Shown in pieces: positions 1 through 5,524 of a stretch of DNA of 23,230 bases. The notes below the pieces were generated by a model. That model did not search any database. It was not told where the DNA came from and saw only the letters and a program-made list of their open reading frames with translations. Numbering within the stretch: position 1 is the stretch's first letter; the number at the start of each line of letters is the position of its first letter. Both the position numbers and the translations under genes were made by a program. Origin of the DNA: a virus; the IMG/VR virus record IMGVR_UViG_3300047284_000200, positions 1 to 23,230 of that record; one strand, written 5' to 3'.

Positions 1-123
1 GAACCCACAGATGATATGAAAGAAGCACTTGCTACTGCTATTCGTGAGATTGCTGACCAACTCTATCACGACCCAGATGTAGATTATTTGTATCGTTTAT
101 CTTATAATATGGAGGCACTATGA
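1..123 (+). CDS. 3' end of a small hypothetical protein (partial)
   Basis: Frame 1 is open from the first base and stops at TGA 121-123, giving the last 40 residues of a protein whose start is outside the window. The visible part is acidic and helix-like (EALATAIREIADQLYHDPD). The stop overlaps the next start as ATGA, which suggests translational coupling. I do not recognise the family. Confidence 0.7.
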   Translation, partial: EPTDDMKEALATAIREIADQLYHDPDVDYLYRLSYNMEAL

Positions 124-350
124 AACTCAGTGAAGAAGGTATTATTTTTCTGGTTGTTTTTACTCTTTTCCCAATACTTTTGTTTGGTGGGATAGGATTT
201 TTGGGTCTTAAACAAAACCAAGTATTCCAAGAAGCATATACTAAAAATATGGAATGTCGAATAGCATATAAAACTGGTCACAGTGCCAGTTATATTGACT
301 ATGCTTGTGGTAAAATCCCTGAATACAAGGAGTTTGTGAGACATGAATAA
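120..350 (+). CDS. Small single-pass membrane protein
   Basis: 76 aa. Residues about 8-30 form one hydrophobic segment (IIFLVVFTLFPILLFGGIGF), followed by a polar tail with two cysteines (C46 and C63) and a charged C-terminus. The start overlaps the upstream stop (ATGA), and GGAG sits just upstream at 111-114. It is probably an inner-membrane protein with a short soluble domain. No family recognised; tiny membrane proteins like this are common in cyanophage early regions. Confidence 0.75.
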   Translation: MKLSEEGIIFLVVFTLFPILLFGGIGFLGLKQNQVFQEAYTKNMECRIAYKTGHSASYIDYACGKIPEYKEFVRHE

Positions 351-522
351 AGTGAAGTTTGTTTCAATTACCCGCACAATTGATCCCAAGACACGCATTC
401 ATTACTTGGATGCGATTGATGAGAATGGTCAACATTGGATGGCAGAAATGTCACACAAAGAAGAGGCATGGTTGTGCTTCACCGATCAATGGAAAAAAGA
501 TTTACAGGTGCCTTATGACTGA
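343..522 (+). CDS. Small hypothetical protein
   Basis: 59 aa. It begins inside the previous gene (8-base overlap) and ends inside the next one (8-base overlap), so all three are probably translated from one message. The sequence starts MNKVKFVSITRTIDPKTRIH and reads like a small alpha/beta protein with several Trp residues (HWMAEM, EEAWLCF, DQWKKD). Its length and position in an unbroken chain of overlapping genes support it. Function unknown. Confidence 0.7.
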   Translation: MNKVKFVSITRTIDPKTRIHYLDAIDENGQHWMAEMSHKEEAWLCFTDQWKKDLQVPYD

Positions 523-742
523 ACAACGCAAACTATGTAAAGATTGTCTCCACTATAAGAAAAGTTGGTTAGGTCATCTTTTTAGGAACAACTCACTTGA
601 TAGGTGTTACAACCCAATCATAACTGGTGATTTGGTGACTGGAGACAAAAAAAGTGAAAGTTGTAAAGATGCCAGACATTTTGAGATGTATTGTGGTAGA
701 GCTGGTAAGTATTTTGAGCAACTATGGGGAGATAGGAAATGA
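515..742 (+). CDS. Small Cys-rich, probable metal-binding protein
   Basis: 75 aa. The N-terminus has CKDC (C8, C11), followed by further cysteines in LDRCYNP, ESCKDA and MYCGRAGKYFE. Spaced cysteines with a final CGxxGKxFE are typical of a small zinc-binding family common in T4-like cyanophages, whose role is unknown. I chose ATG at 515 because a longer reading from 359 would lie across the preceding gene in another frame. Zinc binding is inferred from cysteine spacing only. Confidence 0.75.
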   Translation: MTEQRKLCKDCLHYKKSWLGHLFRNNSLDRCYNPIITGDLVTGDKKSESCKDARHFEMYCGRAGKYFEQLWGDRK

Positions 743-915
743 TTGAACTTCGTATCGTTGAGAATGAACTGGGAATGAAACCAGATATTCAGTATCGTCA
801 TCATATGCTTAGAGTTGATGCAAATGGAGCATTATGCCCACCTCCATATGAGTATGTGTGGAGTGAATGGAGAACTGCCGAATATGTGAAGACGGAGGAG
901 ATTGAAAATGATTAA
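739..915 (+). CDS. Small hypothetical protein
   Basis: 58 aa, starting MIELRIVENELGMKPDIQYR. The start overlaps the upstream stop as ATGA, and the stop overlaps the next start by 8 bases. A predicted strand at the N-terminus is followed by a Trp-containing segment (EYVWSEWRTAEYV) and an acidic end. This resembles small phage proteins with a 'query-template' style layout, but I cannot place it in a family. Confidence 0.65.
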   Translation: MIELRIVENELGMKPDIQYRHHMLRVDANGALCPPPYEYVWSEWRTAEYVKTEEIEND

Positions 916-1075
916 AATCAGTAAAACTTACCATCTTGCACTCACCGAAGACCAAGCAAAAGAACTCTACGAACTTCTAAGATTTGCGAAGGAAGGTTCT
1001 TATTTAACTCACGATAAAGAACTGATGCTTGTTTATCACGAACTCAAAAACCTCTTTGATGTTGGGATCCGATGA
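908..1075 (+). CDS. Small hypothetical helical protein
   Basis: 55 aa, MIKISKTYHLALTEDQAKEL at the N-terminus. A short strand leads into two amphipathic helices (TEDQAKELYELLRFAKEG and DKELMLVYHELKNLF). This strand-helix-helix layout is common in tiny phage proteins of unknown role. It overlaps its left neighbour by 8 bases and its right neighbour by ATGA. Confidence 0.7.
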   Translation: MIKISKTYHLALTEDQAKELYELLRFAKEGSYLTHDKELMLVYHELKNLFDVGIR

Positions 1076-1287
1076 AAAAGTATCGTATTGTTAAAAAAAC
1101 CAAAGGAGACCGCACAAGGTATTACCCACAGGTGAAGTTTCTGTTTTGGTGGTATAATCCATTCAAGAATGAATATTATGATGGGGAGTTCTTATCTCTG
1201 GAAGTAGCACAAGTGGAACTTTGTGATTATGTGAGGAGAACTACGACAGAATATATTGACTTTGACCCAGAGAGGGATTGTAAATGA
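1072..1287 (+). CDS. Small basic hypothetical protein
   Basis: 71 aa. It starts with a basic segment (MKKYRIVKKTKGDRTRYYPQ) and continues with an aromatic stretch (KFLFWWYNPFKNEYYDGEF). This matches a cyanophage small-protein pattern in which a phage-length strand pair is followed by a helix (LEVAQVELCDYVRR). Both ends overlap neighbours through ATGA, so it belongs to the coupled chain. Function unknown. Confidence 0.7.
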   Translation: MKKYRIVKKTKGDRTRYYPQVKFLFWWYNPFKNEYYDGEFLSLEVAQVELCDYVRRTTTEYIDFDPERDCK

Positions 1288-1625
1288 CTGCTAACTACAA
1301 ACAACTTGCTGAAGACCTTTACGGGGCACTCAACAGATTTAGATGCTGGTCTTCAGAAATAGATGATGTCATCGCAAAATACGAACAAGAAACAACCAGA
1401 GGTACTGGTAGAACCACTGCTCTCTATATGAAAGCAATCACAGAAGCACTTGAAAATTCTGGTAAGACTGTGGAGTTTATTGACCATTATCCTCATCGTT
1501 GGGATAGTGCTCAACATCACGCAAGTAATTTGATGCATATTATCAAGAAACTTGGTTATGATATTGTGGTTACTACTCCTGCTGGGTCAAACCAAGTGTT
1601 CCTTTACAATAGGTTTGGAAAATGA
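1284..1625 (+). CDS. Small P-loop-like protein (degenerate Walker A)
   Basis: 113 aa. After an N-terminal helix (residues 4-33) comes RGTGRTTALYMKAI (about 39-52), a glycine-rich turn followed by Thr-Thr and a helix, as in a Walker A loop but without the usual lysine. Later segments GKTVEFIDHYPH and LGYDIVVTTPAG would fit following beta strands of a nucleotide-binding fold. Short GxGRTT proteins occur in many phages with no assigned role. NTP binding is possible but unproved because the catalytic Lys is missing. Confidence 0.75.
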   Translation: MTANYKQLAEDLYGALNRFRCWSSEIDDVIAKYEQETTRGTGRTTALYMKAITEALENSGKTVEFIDHYPHRWDSAQHHASNLMHIIKKLGYDIVVTTPAGSNQVFLYNRFGK

Positions 1626-1837
1626 CTGACCTTGATAAACTACTTGAAAAGTTTAACAATCGTCCTCCATCGTTGTGGAATGTGATGAGGTTTCAACTTG
1701 GATTCTCTATTGATATGTGTGATGAGATTGTGTCTGCTGTTGAAGGATGGCTGCCACCAGAGCATCCCACGAATGACTATCAATGGAATAAATGTGTTAG
1801 AATGATGCGTGAGAAACTTTGGGAGCAAACAGAATGA
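1622..1837 (+). CDS. Small hypothetical protein
   Basis: 71 aa, acidic to neutral and mostly helical, with LDKLLEKFNNRPPSLWNVMR near the start and a Trp-rich centre (VEGWLPPEHPTNDYQWNK). It is joined to both neighbours by ATGA overlaps. The protein resembles short cyanophage proteins of unknown function; nothing in it points to an enzyme. Confidence 0.7.
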   Translation: MTDLDKLLEKFNNRPPSLWNVMRFQLGFSIDMCDEIVSAVEGWLPPEHPTNDYQWNKCVRMMREKLWEQTE

Positions 1838-1998
1838 CTAAAGAACAAGCAGAAATGTTGCGTGACCTAATCAAAGGTGAGATTGATTGTGCTCAGATTG
1901 ATGGCATGGAGCACGGTGCATGGGGTTGGGCGGAGAAACGACTAGATGAAGGATGGGAAACATTCATAGATAGTTTTACAAGAATGACAACGACATGA
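1834..1998 (+). CDS. Small acidic helical hypothetical protein
   Basis: 54 aa, starting MTKEQAEMLRDLIKGEIDCA. It has two helices around a Gly/Trp turn (GMEHGAWGWAEKRLDEGWETF). It is coupled by ATGA overlaps on both sides and directly precedes the thioredoxin-like gene. No recognised family. Confidence 0.7.
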   Translation: MTKEQAEMLRDLIKGEIDCAQIDGMEHGAWGWAEKRLDEGWETFIDSFTRMTTT

Positions 1999-2270
1999 CT
2001 GAGATTCATTTATTTGTGCAGGAAGGGTGTAGACCTTGCTTGTATGCTGAAACACAACTGAAGAAGGTAGAAGGTTGGGAGAATGTTGTTACCATCACTA
2101 ATGCGAAAGAGGGTAAGCAATGGACTCAATTTGCTACTGATTGTGGTGTAGTTGCAACACCAACTCTAATTGCCTTGATTGATGGTGTGGTAGTTGCTAA
2201 GATTGAGGGGTCGAATAACATGACATCAGACTTTTGGAGGGCTACGGTAGAAAAGCATGGGAATGTTTGA
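1995..2270 (+). CDS. Thioredoxin/glutaredoxin-like protein
   Basis: 91 aa, about the length of a minimal thioredoxin fold. An N-terminal strand (IHLFVQE) leads to the redox motif CRPC (C12, C15) at the start of helix 1. VVATPTLIALIDG supplies the cis-proline strand and the next hairpin. Known members exchange thiol/disulfide bonds, for example to reduce phage ribonucleotide reductase or to hijack host redox control; which partner applies here is unknown. It overlaps the upstream gene by ATGA and the next gene by 14 bases. The family call rests on motif and order of elements. Confidence 0.85.
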   Translation: MTEIHLFVQEGCRPCLYAETQLKKVEGWENVVTITNAKEGKQWTQFATDCGVVATPTLIALIDGVVVAKIEGSNNMTSDFWRATVEKHGNV

Positions 2271-2652
2271 TTACTTTCGTTCGTCCTATGATTTGGGTGA
2301 ACAATTCACAAATGTAGTGTGCCAAACTAAAGACATCGAGGATGGTATTGGTGGCACAATGACAGACTACTGGTTAGATCCCAGTGGTCTTTTATGGTAT
2401 CCAAGTTATATTGGATGTAGCACACTTGAGATATATGAAGAAGGGCATCCTAATTATAATCCTGAACGAGCATGGATGAACTGGGAATGGATACCTACTG
2501 GTGTGCATGGTAAGTATCAACCATGCTATATCACAAAGTATATCGAAGTGTATCCTGCTGCTGGGCAAGAATCATGGGAAGATTGTCCTAGGTTGCGAAT
2601 CCACTTCCGATGTGGTAGGATGCAGGACTACACCGATGTGACAGGACACTGA
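2257..2652 (+). CDS. Conserved hypothetical protein of the MGMFD type
   Basis: 131 aa. The N-terminus MGMFDYFRSSYDLGE, followed by CQTKDI and a DYWLDPSGLLWY strand pair, matches a small phage/bacterial family that opens with MGMFD and carries a QTKD motif; its function is not known. The middle is rich in Trp and Tyr (RAWMNWEWIPTGVHGKYQPC) and the C-terminus has RLRIHFRCG. The start at 2257 lies inside the end of the thioredoxin-like gene. The stop overlaps the next start as TGATG. Confidence 0.8.
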   Translation: MGMFDYFRSSYDLGEQFTNVVCQTKDIEDGIGGTMTDYWLDPSGLLWYPSYIGCSTLEIYEEGHPNYNPERAWMNWEWIPTGVHGKYQPCYITKYIEVYPAAGQESWEDCPRLRIHFRCGRMQDYTDVTGH

Positions 2653-2999
2653 TGCCCCGAGCAAAGAAGACTGAAGAGACCAAACCAGTAGCAAAGAAAC
2701 CTGCTGCTAAGAAGACTACAACCAAACCTAAGGCACCAGCAAAGAAACCTGCTACTAAACCTAGGGCAAAGAAGGTTGTAGAACCTGCTGTGAATGTTGT
2801 TGCGGCAGAACCAAATGAAACCAAGTTTCCCTATGAAACATTCCCCTATCGTCTTGAACATAAAGAAGATAAGGGTAAAAAGATCTGCTGGTTTCAGCAT
2901 GAATCACATGCAACTAAATACATCGAACGACATAAACTAAACAAGAAAGATTATACTCTGGAATGTAGTTTTGTTAATCAAATCAAAAGCAAACGTTAA
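2652..2999 (+). CDS. Histone-H1-like Lys/Ala/Pro-rich protein
   Basis: 115 aa. Residues about 3-41 are a low-complexity basic tail built from KKPAAKK/KKPATK units, like the C-terminal tail of histone H1 or bacterial H1-like proteins. A more ordered domain follows (FPYRLEHKEDKGKKICWFQH, then ATKYIERHKLNKKDYTLE). The tail is encoded by near-identical 20-base repeats at 2691 and 2739. Such tails bind DNA or RNA without sequence preference, so genome compaction, host chromosome binding or nucleic-acid tethering are all possible. The role is inferred from composition only. It closes the coupled gene chain. Confidence 0.8.
   Translation: MPRAKKTEETKPVAKKPAAKKTTTKPKAPAKKPATKPRAKKVVEPAVNVVAAEPNETKFPYETFPYRLEHKEDKGKKICWFQHESHATKYIERHKLNKKDYTLECSFVNQIKSKR
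2691..2758 (+). repeat. Internal 20-bp direct repeat in the H1-like gene
   Basis: GCAAAGAAACCTGCTGCTAA at 2691-2710 returns at 2739-2758 with one change (GCTACTAA), 48 bases later, which keeps the frame. It encodes the repeated AKKPA(A/T)K unit and points to growth of the basic tail by duplication. Confidence 0.8.
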
Positions 3000-3009
3000 G
3001 AAATCGCAC

Positions 3010-3036
3010 TTTATCAGGATTTCATGACAATATAGT
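3010..3036 (+). promoter_or_regulatory. Possible sigma-70-type promoter
   Basis: TATAGT at 3031-3036 is a fair -10 and is identical to the -10 at 4497. The -35 region is weak (TTTATC near 3010, with short spacing). It lies in the gap after the H1-like gene and upstream of ATG 3058. Confidence 0.35.
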
Positions 3037-3057
3037 ATGGTACTCGAAAGAACCAAC

Positions 3058-3222
3058 ATGACACAAGACGAATGGATCGAACTGAAGGCACTTAAAGATG
3101 CTATCACTTACGATCCTGCTTCTGTTCATCCTGCGAAGATGGAACGATTCACCGAACTCATGGTTCAGACTTTAGAGGGTAAAGGTAATTTTGTAAATCG
3201 TACAACTCCTACCAATTACTAA
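3058..3222 (+). CDS. Small conserved cyanophage hypothetical protein
   Basis: 54 aa, starting MTQDEWIELKALKDAITYDP and containing the segment SVHPAKMERFTELMVQTLEG. I recognise this as a type of tiny protein that recurs in T4-like cyanophages, without known function. I preferred ATG 3058 to the in-frame ATG at 3037, because 3037 follows a possible -10 by one base and the protein from 3058 begins with the usual MTQ(D/E)EW pattern. It is mostly helical and acidic. Confidence 0.75.
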   Translation: MTQDEWIELKALKDAITYDPASVHPAKMERFTELMVQTLEGKGNFVNRTTPTNY

Positions 3223-3223
3223 T

Positions 3224-3409
3224 ATGAATACACTCAATCTAATAGTTAAAAAACTTGTTGAAAAGGTGAATGAACTAGAAAAACGAGTTGAATACCTAGA
3301 GGATGAAAATATTGGAATGACGAATGAATTGTATGAGTTACAAAATCACATTGATATACTAACTCATCCAAAATATCAACATTTATCCGATTTTAGTTTA
3401 GGGGAATGA
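3224..3409 (+). CDS. Small coiled-coil protein
   Basis: 61 aa. Residues about 5-48 show heptad spacing of Leu/Val/Ile (LIVKKLVEKVNELEKRVEYL then ENIGMTNELYELQNHIDIL), which predicts a dimeric coiled coil. No DNA-binding basic region precedes it, so it is not a classical bZIP. It probably works as an oligomerisation or adaptor protein. It begins one base after the upstream stop and overlaps the next gene as ATGA. Confidence 0.75.
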   Translation: MNTLNLIVKKLVEKVNELEKRVEYLEDENIGMTNELYELQNHIDILTHPKYQHLSDFSLGE

Positions 3410-3612
3410 AAAGAATGCTGAAGGGAGACGACTTTGATCGTCTCCTTTATCTTCTGGAAAAATATGCTCCAGATGAATACGTAACTAAATATGTTCGAGT
3501 TGCTCGATATCAAAATCGAGGTGATAGTTGTTTGTATTGTGGTTCTGAACGTGGAATGACAATGACTCAATGCCATTTATCCGAAATGAAATTAAAAGAG
3601 GGAGATTATTAA
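3406..3612 (+). CDS. Small hypothetical protein with a possible zinc knuckle
   Basis: 68 aa. The N-terminal half is helical (FDRLLYLLEKYAPDEYVTKY); the C-terminal half holds CLYCGSERGMTMTQCH, whose Cys-x2-Cys and Cys-His pairs could bind a metal ion. Coupled to both neighbours by 4-base and 1-base overlaps. Metal binding is inferred from spacing alone and the function is unknown. Confidence 0.7.
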   Translation: MKRMLKGDDFDRLLYLLEKYAPDEYVTKYVRVARYQNRGDSCLYCGSERGMTMTQCHLSEMKLKEGDY

Positions 3613-3824
3613 TGTCAGATGAAGTAATTAATGAATTTGAAAATGATTCTCTGATTGTGACAGAGAATGAAGATGGAACTATTCGCATTGAATGGGATTC
3701 TCAAGACCCAAAATATAGTTTTTTGAATGGGTTGACAGAAGAACAGGTTACTGCTATCCTTGAACAAATCCTAATGGAGTACACACAAAAACATGACGAG
3801 TCCTTACTGGGAAGTGATGAATGA
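3612..3824 (+). CDS. Small acidic conserved cyanophage protein
   Basis: 70 aa, starting MSDEVINEFENDSLIVTENE. The pattern LIVTENEDGTIRIEWDSQDP followed by a helix (LTEEQVTAILEQILMEY) recurs in T4-like cyanophages; its role is unknown. ATG 3612 overlaps the upstream TAA by one base and is preferred to an earlier in-frame start at 3570 that would lie inside the previous gene. Confidence 0.75.
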   Translation: MSDEVINEFENDSLIVTENEDGTIRIEWDSQDPKYSFLNGLTEEQVTAILEQILMEYTQKHDESLLGSDE

Positions 3825-4272
3825 TCTTAGCAATACGATCACACCATATCTAACTGTTCGTGATCTTATTCGTGATAATGTTGAAGATCCCAAAGTTCTT
3901 AATATGGCAGTAGATCTGCTTGAATACTTCATTAACAAACAAGATGAAGCATTTGAGAAAGCTTGGGATGCAGTTGTGAAAGGATCTGTAGAGGATATTG
4001 AACCTCTTGATCCTGCTTATGTACAAAACGATAAAGAGCAGATCTATAAGAACTATCGTGCTGCTATTGATGAATACAATGGTCTACATATGAAGCATGA
4101 AGATCTTGTGACTGAGTATGATCAACTTCTAACTGACTATGAGCAACTGCAGGATCTATTCTATCGTGTAGATTCCGAACATGATGAACTCAAAGTGAAG
4201 TATGATCAAGTTCAGAAAGATTATCATGCTGTTGTTGCTACATTAAAAGAATATATCAGAGAAACAAATTAA
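3793..4272 (+). CDS. Coiled-coil hypothetical protein
   Basis: 159 aa. Residues about 10-65 form a helical domain (LTVRDLIRDNVEDPKVLNMA). From about residue 85 a long coiled coil runs to the end, with repeated YDQL/YEQL/YDQV units spaced about 7 or 14 residues apart. The start at 3793 overlaps the upstream gene by 32 bases; ATG 3817 would shorten the overlap to 8 bases and is a real alternative. It is probably an elongated oligomer. Function unknown. Confidence 0.75.
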   Translation: MTSPYWEVMNDLSNTITPYLTVRDLIRDNVEDPKVLNMAVDLLEYFINKQDEAFEKAWDAVVKGSVEDIEPLDPAYVQNDKEQIYKNYRAAIDEYNGLHMKHEDLVTEYDQLLTDYEQLQDLFYRVDSEHDELKVKYDQVQKDYHAVVATLKEYIRETN

Positions 4273-4466
4273 TGAAACTATTTCTGATGCAAAAATTTTT
4301 AGACGTTCCTGTTTTATCTGGAGTCTTCGATACTTATGATGATATTGAAGAATTCAAGAAAAATTATTGGGGTAATCCCAATAAAGATTGGCATGTTATT
4401 GAAGTATCAGATGAGGATTTCACTCAAAAGTTTACTAAAGCACTGACAGGTGAATTAAACTTTTGA
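4272..4466 (+). CDS. Small hypothetical protein
   Basis: 64 aa, starting MKLFLMQKFLDVPVLSGVFD. It has a strand, a turn, a helix (YDDIEEFKKNYWGNP) and a second strand (WHVIEVSDEDF). This compact layout resembles many small phage proteins that describe an argument or response 'step' (DTYDDIEEF), but no role is known. It overlaps the upstream stop by one base and is the last gene before the promoter at 4474. Confidence 0.7.
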   Translation: MKLFLMQKFLDVPVLSGVFDTYDDIEEFKKNYWGNPNKDWHVIEVSDEDFTQKFTKALTGELNF

Positions 4467-4473
4467 CAGGGGG

Positions 4474-4502
4474 TTGACAAGGGGGAGGAAATCCTATATA
4501 GT
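4474..4502 (+). promoter_or_regulatory. Sigma-70-type promoter
   Basis: TTGACA at 4474-4479 is followed by 17 bp and TATAGT at 4497-4502, close to consensus. It drives the gene at 4534. No 16-bp upstream box and no G/C hairpin are present here. Confidence 0.8.
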
Positions 4503-4533
4503 AGTGGAGTCGTTCAAAAAACACACAATTTCA

Positions 4534-4725
4534 ATGGGTAAAACTTATCGTCGTTCTAATGATGACTATGGTTACGGTTACGGTCGTCCTAAGTCTCTTC
4601 GTGAAAAACGTCAGTATGGTAACAAAGTCCGCAAAGATTGGGGCAATGTAAGTGATTTTGATCGTACTCCCCGTGAATATGATAATCGCAAGCAACTTCC
4701 CGCAGATGACAGAGGAGAATGGTAA
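4534..4725 (+). CDS. Small basic Gly/Tyr-rich protein
   Basis: 63 aa. A short repeat DDYGYGYGRP near residues 10-19 is followed by a basic segment (SLREKRQYGNKVRKDWG) and a mixed-charge tail. It is likely disordered and might bind nucleic acid, which is inference from composition. The start at 4534 is chosen because an upstream in-frame reading would begin in the -35 box at 4474. The next gene overlaps the stop as TAATG. Confidence 0.75.
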   Translation: MGKTYRRSNDDYGYGYGRPKSLREKRQYGNKVRKDWGNVSDFDRTPREYDNRKQLPADDRGEW

Positions 4726-4967
4726 TGAGACTAAAATCTCACGAATCACCAAGAAAAAGAGGTCGTAACGATAAGTCACCGAAACGATCTGCACGAACTC
4801 GGCAACTTAAAAAAGCCAGGAATATGTTTCTGCAGACTTTAGATAAGAAAAACAAATCAGAAGGGGGGTTGACAAACTCCCCTTTTTCTTTTATATTGCA
4901 TAGGTACTCAACGGAGACAAATGACGAACAAAAGAACTTTGAAACGGTGGTTTCAAGATCCTGTTAA
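4725..4967 (+). CDS. Small, highly basic protein reading through a terminator/promoter
   Basis: 80 aa from ATG 4725. The first 45 residues are very rich in Lys and Arg (KSHESPRKRGRNDKSPKRSA, then RQLKKARN), which suggests nucleic-acid binding. The frame does not stop before the hairpin and promoter at 4863-4897; it continues through them and 47 bases into the next gene. Either the C-terminus is an accident of a lost stop codon or the message ends without a stop. The N-terminal part is well supported, the C-terminal part is doubtful. Confidence 0.55.
   Translation: MRLKSHESPRKRGRNDKSPKRSARTRQLKKARNMFLQTLDKKNKSEGGLTNSPFSFILHRYSTETNDEQKNFETVVSRSC
4843..4897 (+). promoter_or_regulatory. Promoter with a degenerate upstream box
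   Basis: TTGACA at 4869-4874, 17 bp, TATATT at 4892-4897. At 4843-4858 the sequence ATAAGAAAAACAAATC matches 12 of 16 bases of the box ATAAGCAACACTGATC and ends 10 bp before the -35, the same gap as at 10591. It drives the gene at 4921. Confidence 0.8.
4863..4892 (+). terminator. Intrinsic terminator overlapping the next promoter
   Basis: GGGGGGTT (4863-4870), loop GACA, AACTCCCC (4875-4882), with one G-T pair, then TTTTTCTTTT. This is an 8-bp stem with a T tract. The -35 TTGACA straddles stem and loop, and the -10 overlaps the end of the T tract. Confidence 0.8.
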
Positions 4968-5148
4968 GAACGCAGATAAGATTATCAACAGTCAATTAGA
5001 ATGGGGTGCTGATAGGTGTGAGTATCTTTCACAATATTCTAATCGTGGAGATGCACTTGCTCTTTATCAAGAATATGATGAATGGGTAAATACTGACGAC
5101 GGTGACCAATATGGTTTTCTTCTTCTCGAACAAATTGCTGCGTACTGA
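4921..5148 (+). CDS. Small hypothetical protein
   Basis: 75 aa, starting MTNKRTLKRWFQDPVKNADK. The first 25 residues are basic, the rest acidic with many Tyr (CEYLSQYSNRGDALALYQEY). It is the first gene of the unit driven by the promoter at 4869 and has the leader AACGGAGACAA with a clear GGAG ribosome-binding site. No recognised family. Confidence 0.75.
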   Translation: MTNKRTLKRWFQDPVKNADKIINSQLEWGADRCEYLSQYSNRGDALALYQEYDEWVNTDDGDQYGFLLLEQIAAY

Positions 5149-5153
5149 TAACA

Positions 5154-5300
5154 ATGACTGAAGGATTTATTACACTGACCACTCGACTCTCTGATTCTGA
5201 GTTTGAGTTTCTTCTCGATAGTCTTCGCAATCAAAATGATGCTGATGACTATGATTTTGCAGAGCAAATCATCGACAAACTCTATCAAAACGCACGATAA
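5154..5300 (+). CDS. Small acidic helical protein
   Basis: 48 aa, starting MTEGFITLTTRLSDSEFEFL. A short strand precedes two helices (SEFEFLLDSLRNQ and DFAEQIIDKLYQNAR). It begins 6 bases after the previous stop, in the same unit. Function unknown. Confidence 0.65.
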   Translation: MTEGFITLTTRLSDSEFEFLLDSLRNQNDADDYDFAEQIIDKLYQNAR

Positions 5301-5324
5301 AATATAATTGTAACAGTTTTGTAA

Positions 5325-5347
5325 AAGGGGTTGACACTTGACCCCTT
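5325..5347 (+). other. Hairpin around the -35 box, without a T tract
   Basis: AAGGGGT (5325-5331) pairs with ACCCCTT (5341-5347) around a 9-base loop. The -35 TTGACA (5331-5336) enters the loop. There is no run of T after it, so termination is less certain than at 4863 or 8586. Confidence 0.6.
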
Positions 5348-5359
5348 ATCCACTATTCT
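5331..5359 (+). promoter_or_regulatory. Sigma-70-type promoter
   Basis: TTGACA at 5331-5336, 17 bp, TATTCT at 5354-5359. No clear copy of the 16-bp box precedes it. The leader AATCAACGGAGACC is nearly the same as that of the gene at 4921. Confidence 0.8.
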
Positions 5360-5381
5360 ATAAAAGTAATCAACGGAGACC

Positions 5382-5522
5382 ATGATTTCAACTCTCGATT
5401 CTATCTACCAGTGTGAAGAACTTACCCGTGACTGGATTGATGATGCTATTGATGATGAAATTGATGATAATGGTGACTGGGATGTAACAGTTGACCACGA
5501 ATATGGTGATGTAGAGTATTGA
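5382..5522 (+). CDS. Very acidic small protein
   Basis: 46 aa. The run DWIDDAIDDEIDDNGDWD and the end DHEYGDVEY give an extreme negative charge. Such small acidic proteins can act as DNA mimics or as blockers of basic host proteins, but this is only a possibility from composition. It has a good GGAG site upstream and is followed 2 bases later by the nuclease-like gene. Confidence 0.7.
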   Translation: MISTLDSIYQCEELTRDWIDDAIDDEIDDNGDWDVTVDHEYGDVEY

Positions 5523-5524
5523 TA

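Noticed and set aside
359-742. Longer reading of the Cys-rich gene from a TTG at 359
   Set aside because: It would overlap almost all of the gene at 343-522 in another frame; ATG 515 gives a normal 8-base overlap and a typical N-terminus.
1284-1625. Functional ATPase based on GTGRTT
   Set aside because: The Walker A lysine is missing and no Walker B aspartate is evident in a suitable strand; left as P-loop-like.
3224-3409. bZIP-like transcription factor
   Set aside because: The leucine heptads are present but there is no basic DNA-binding region before them; it is described as a coiled-coil protein only.
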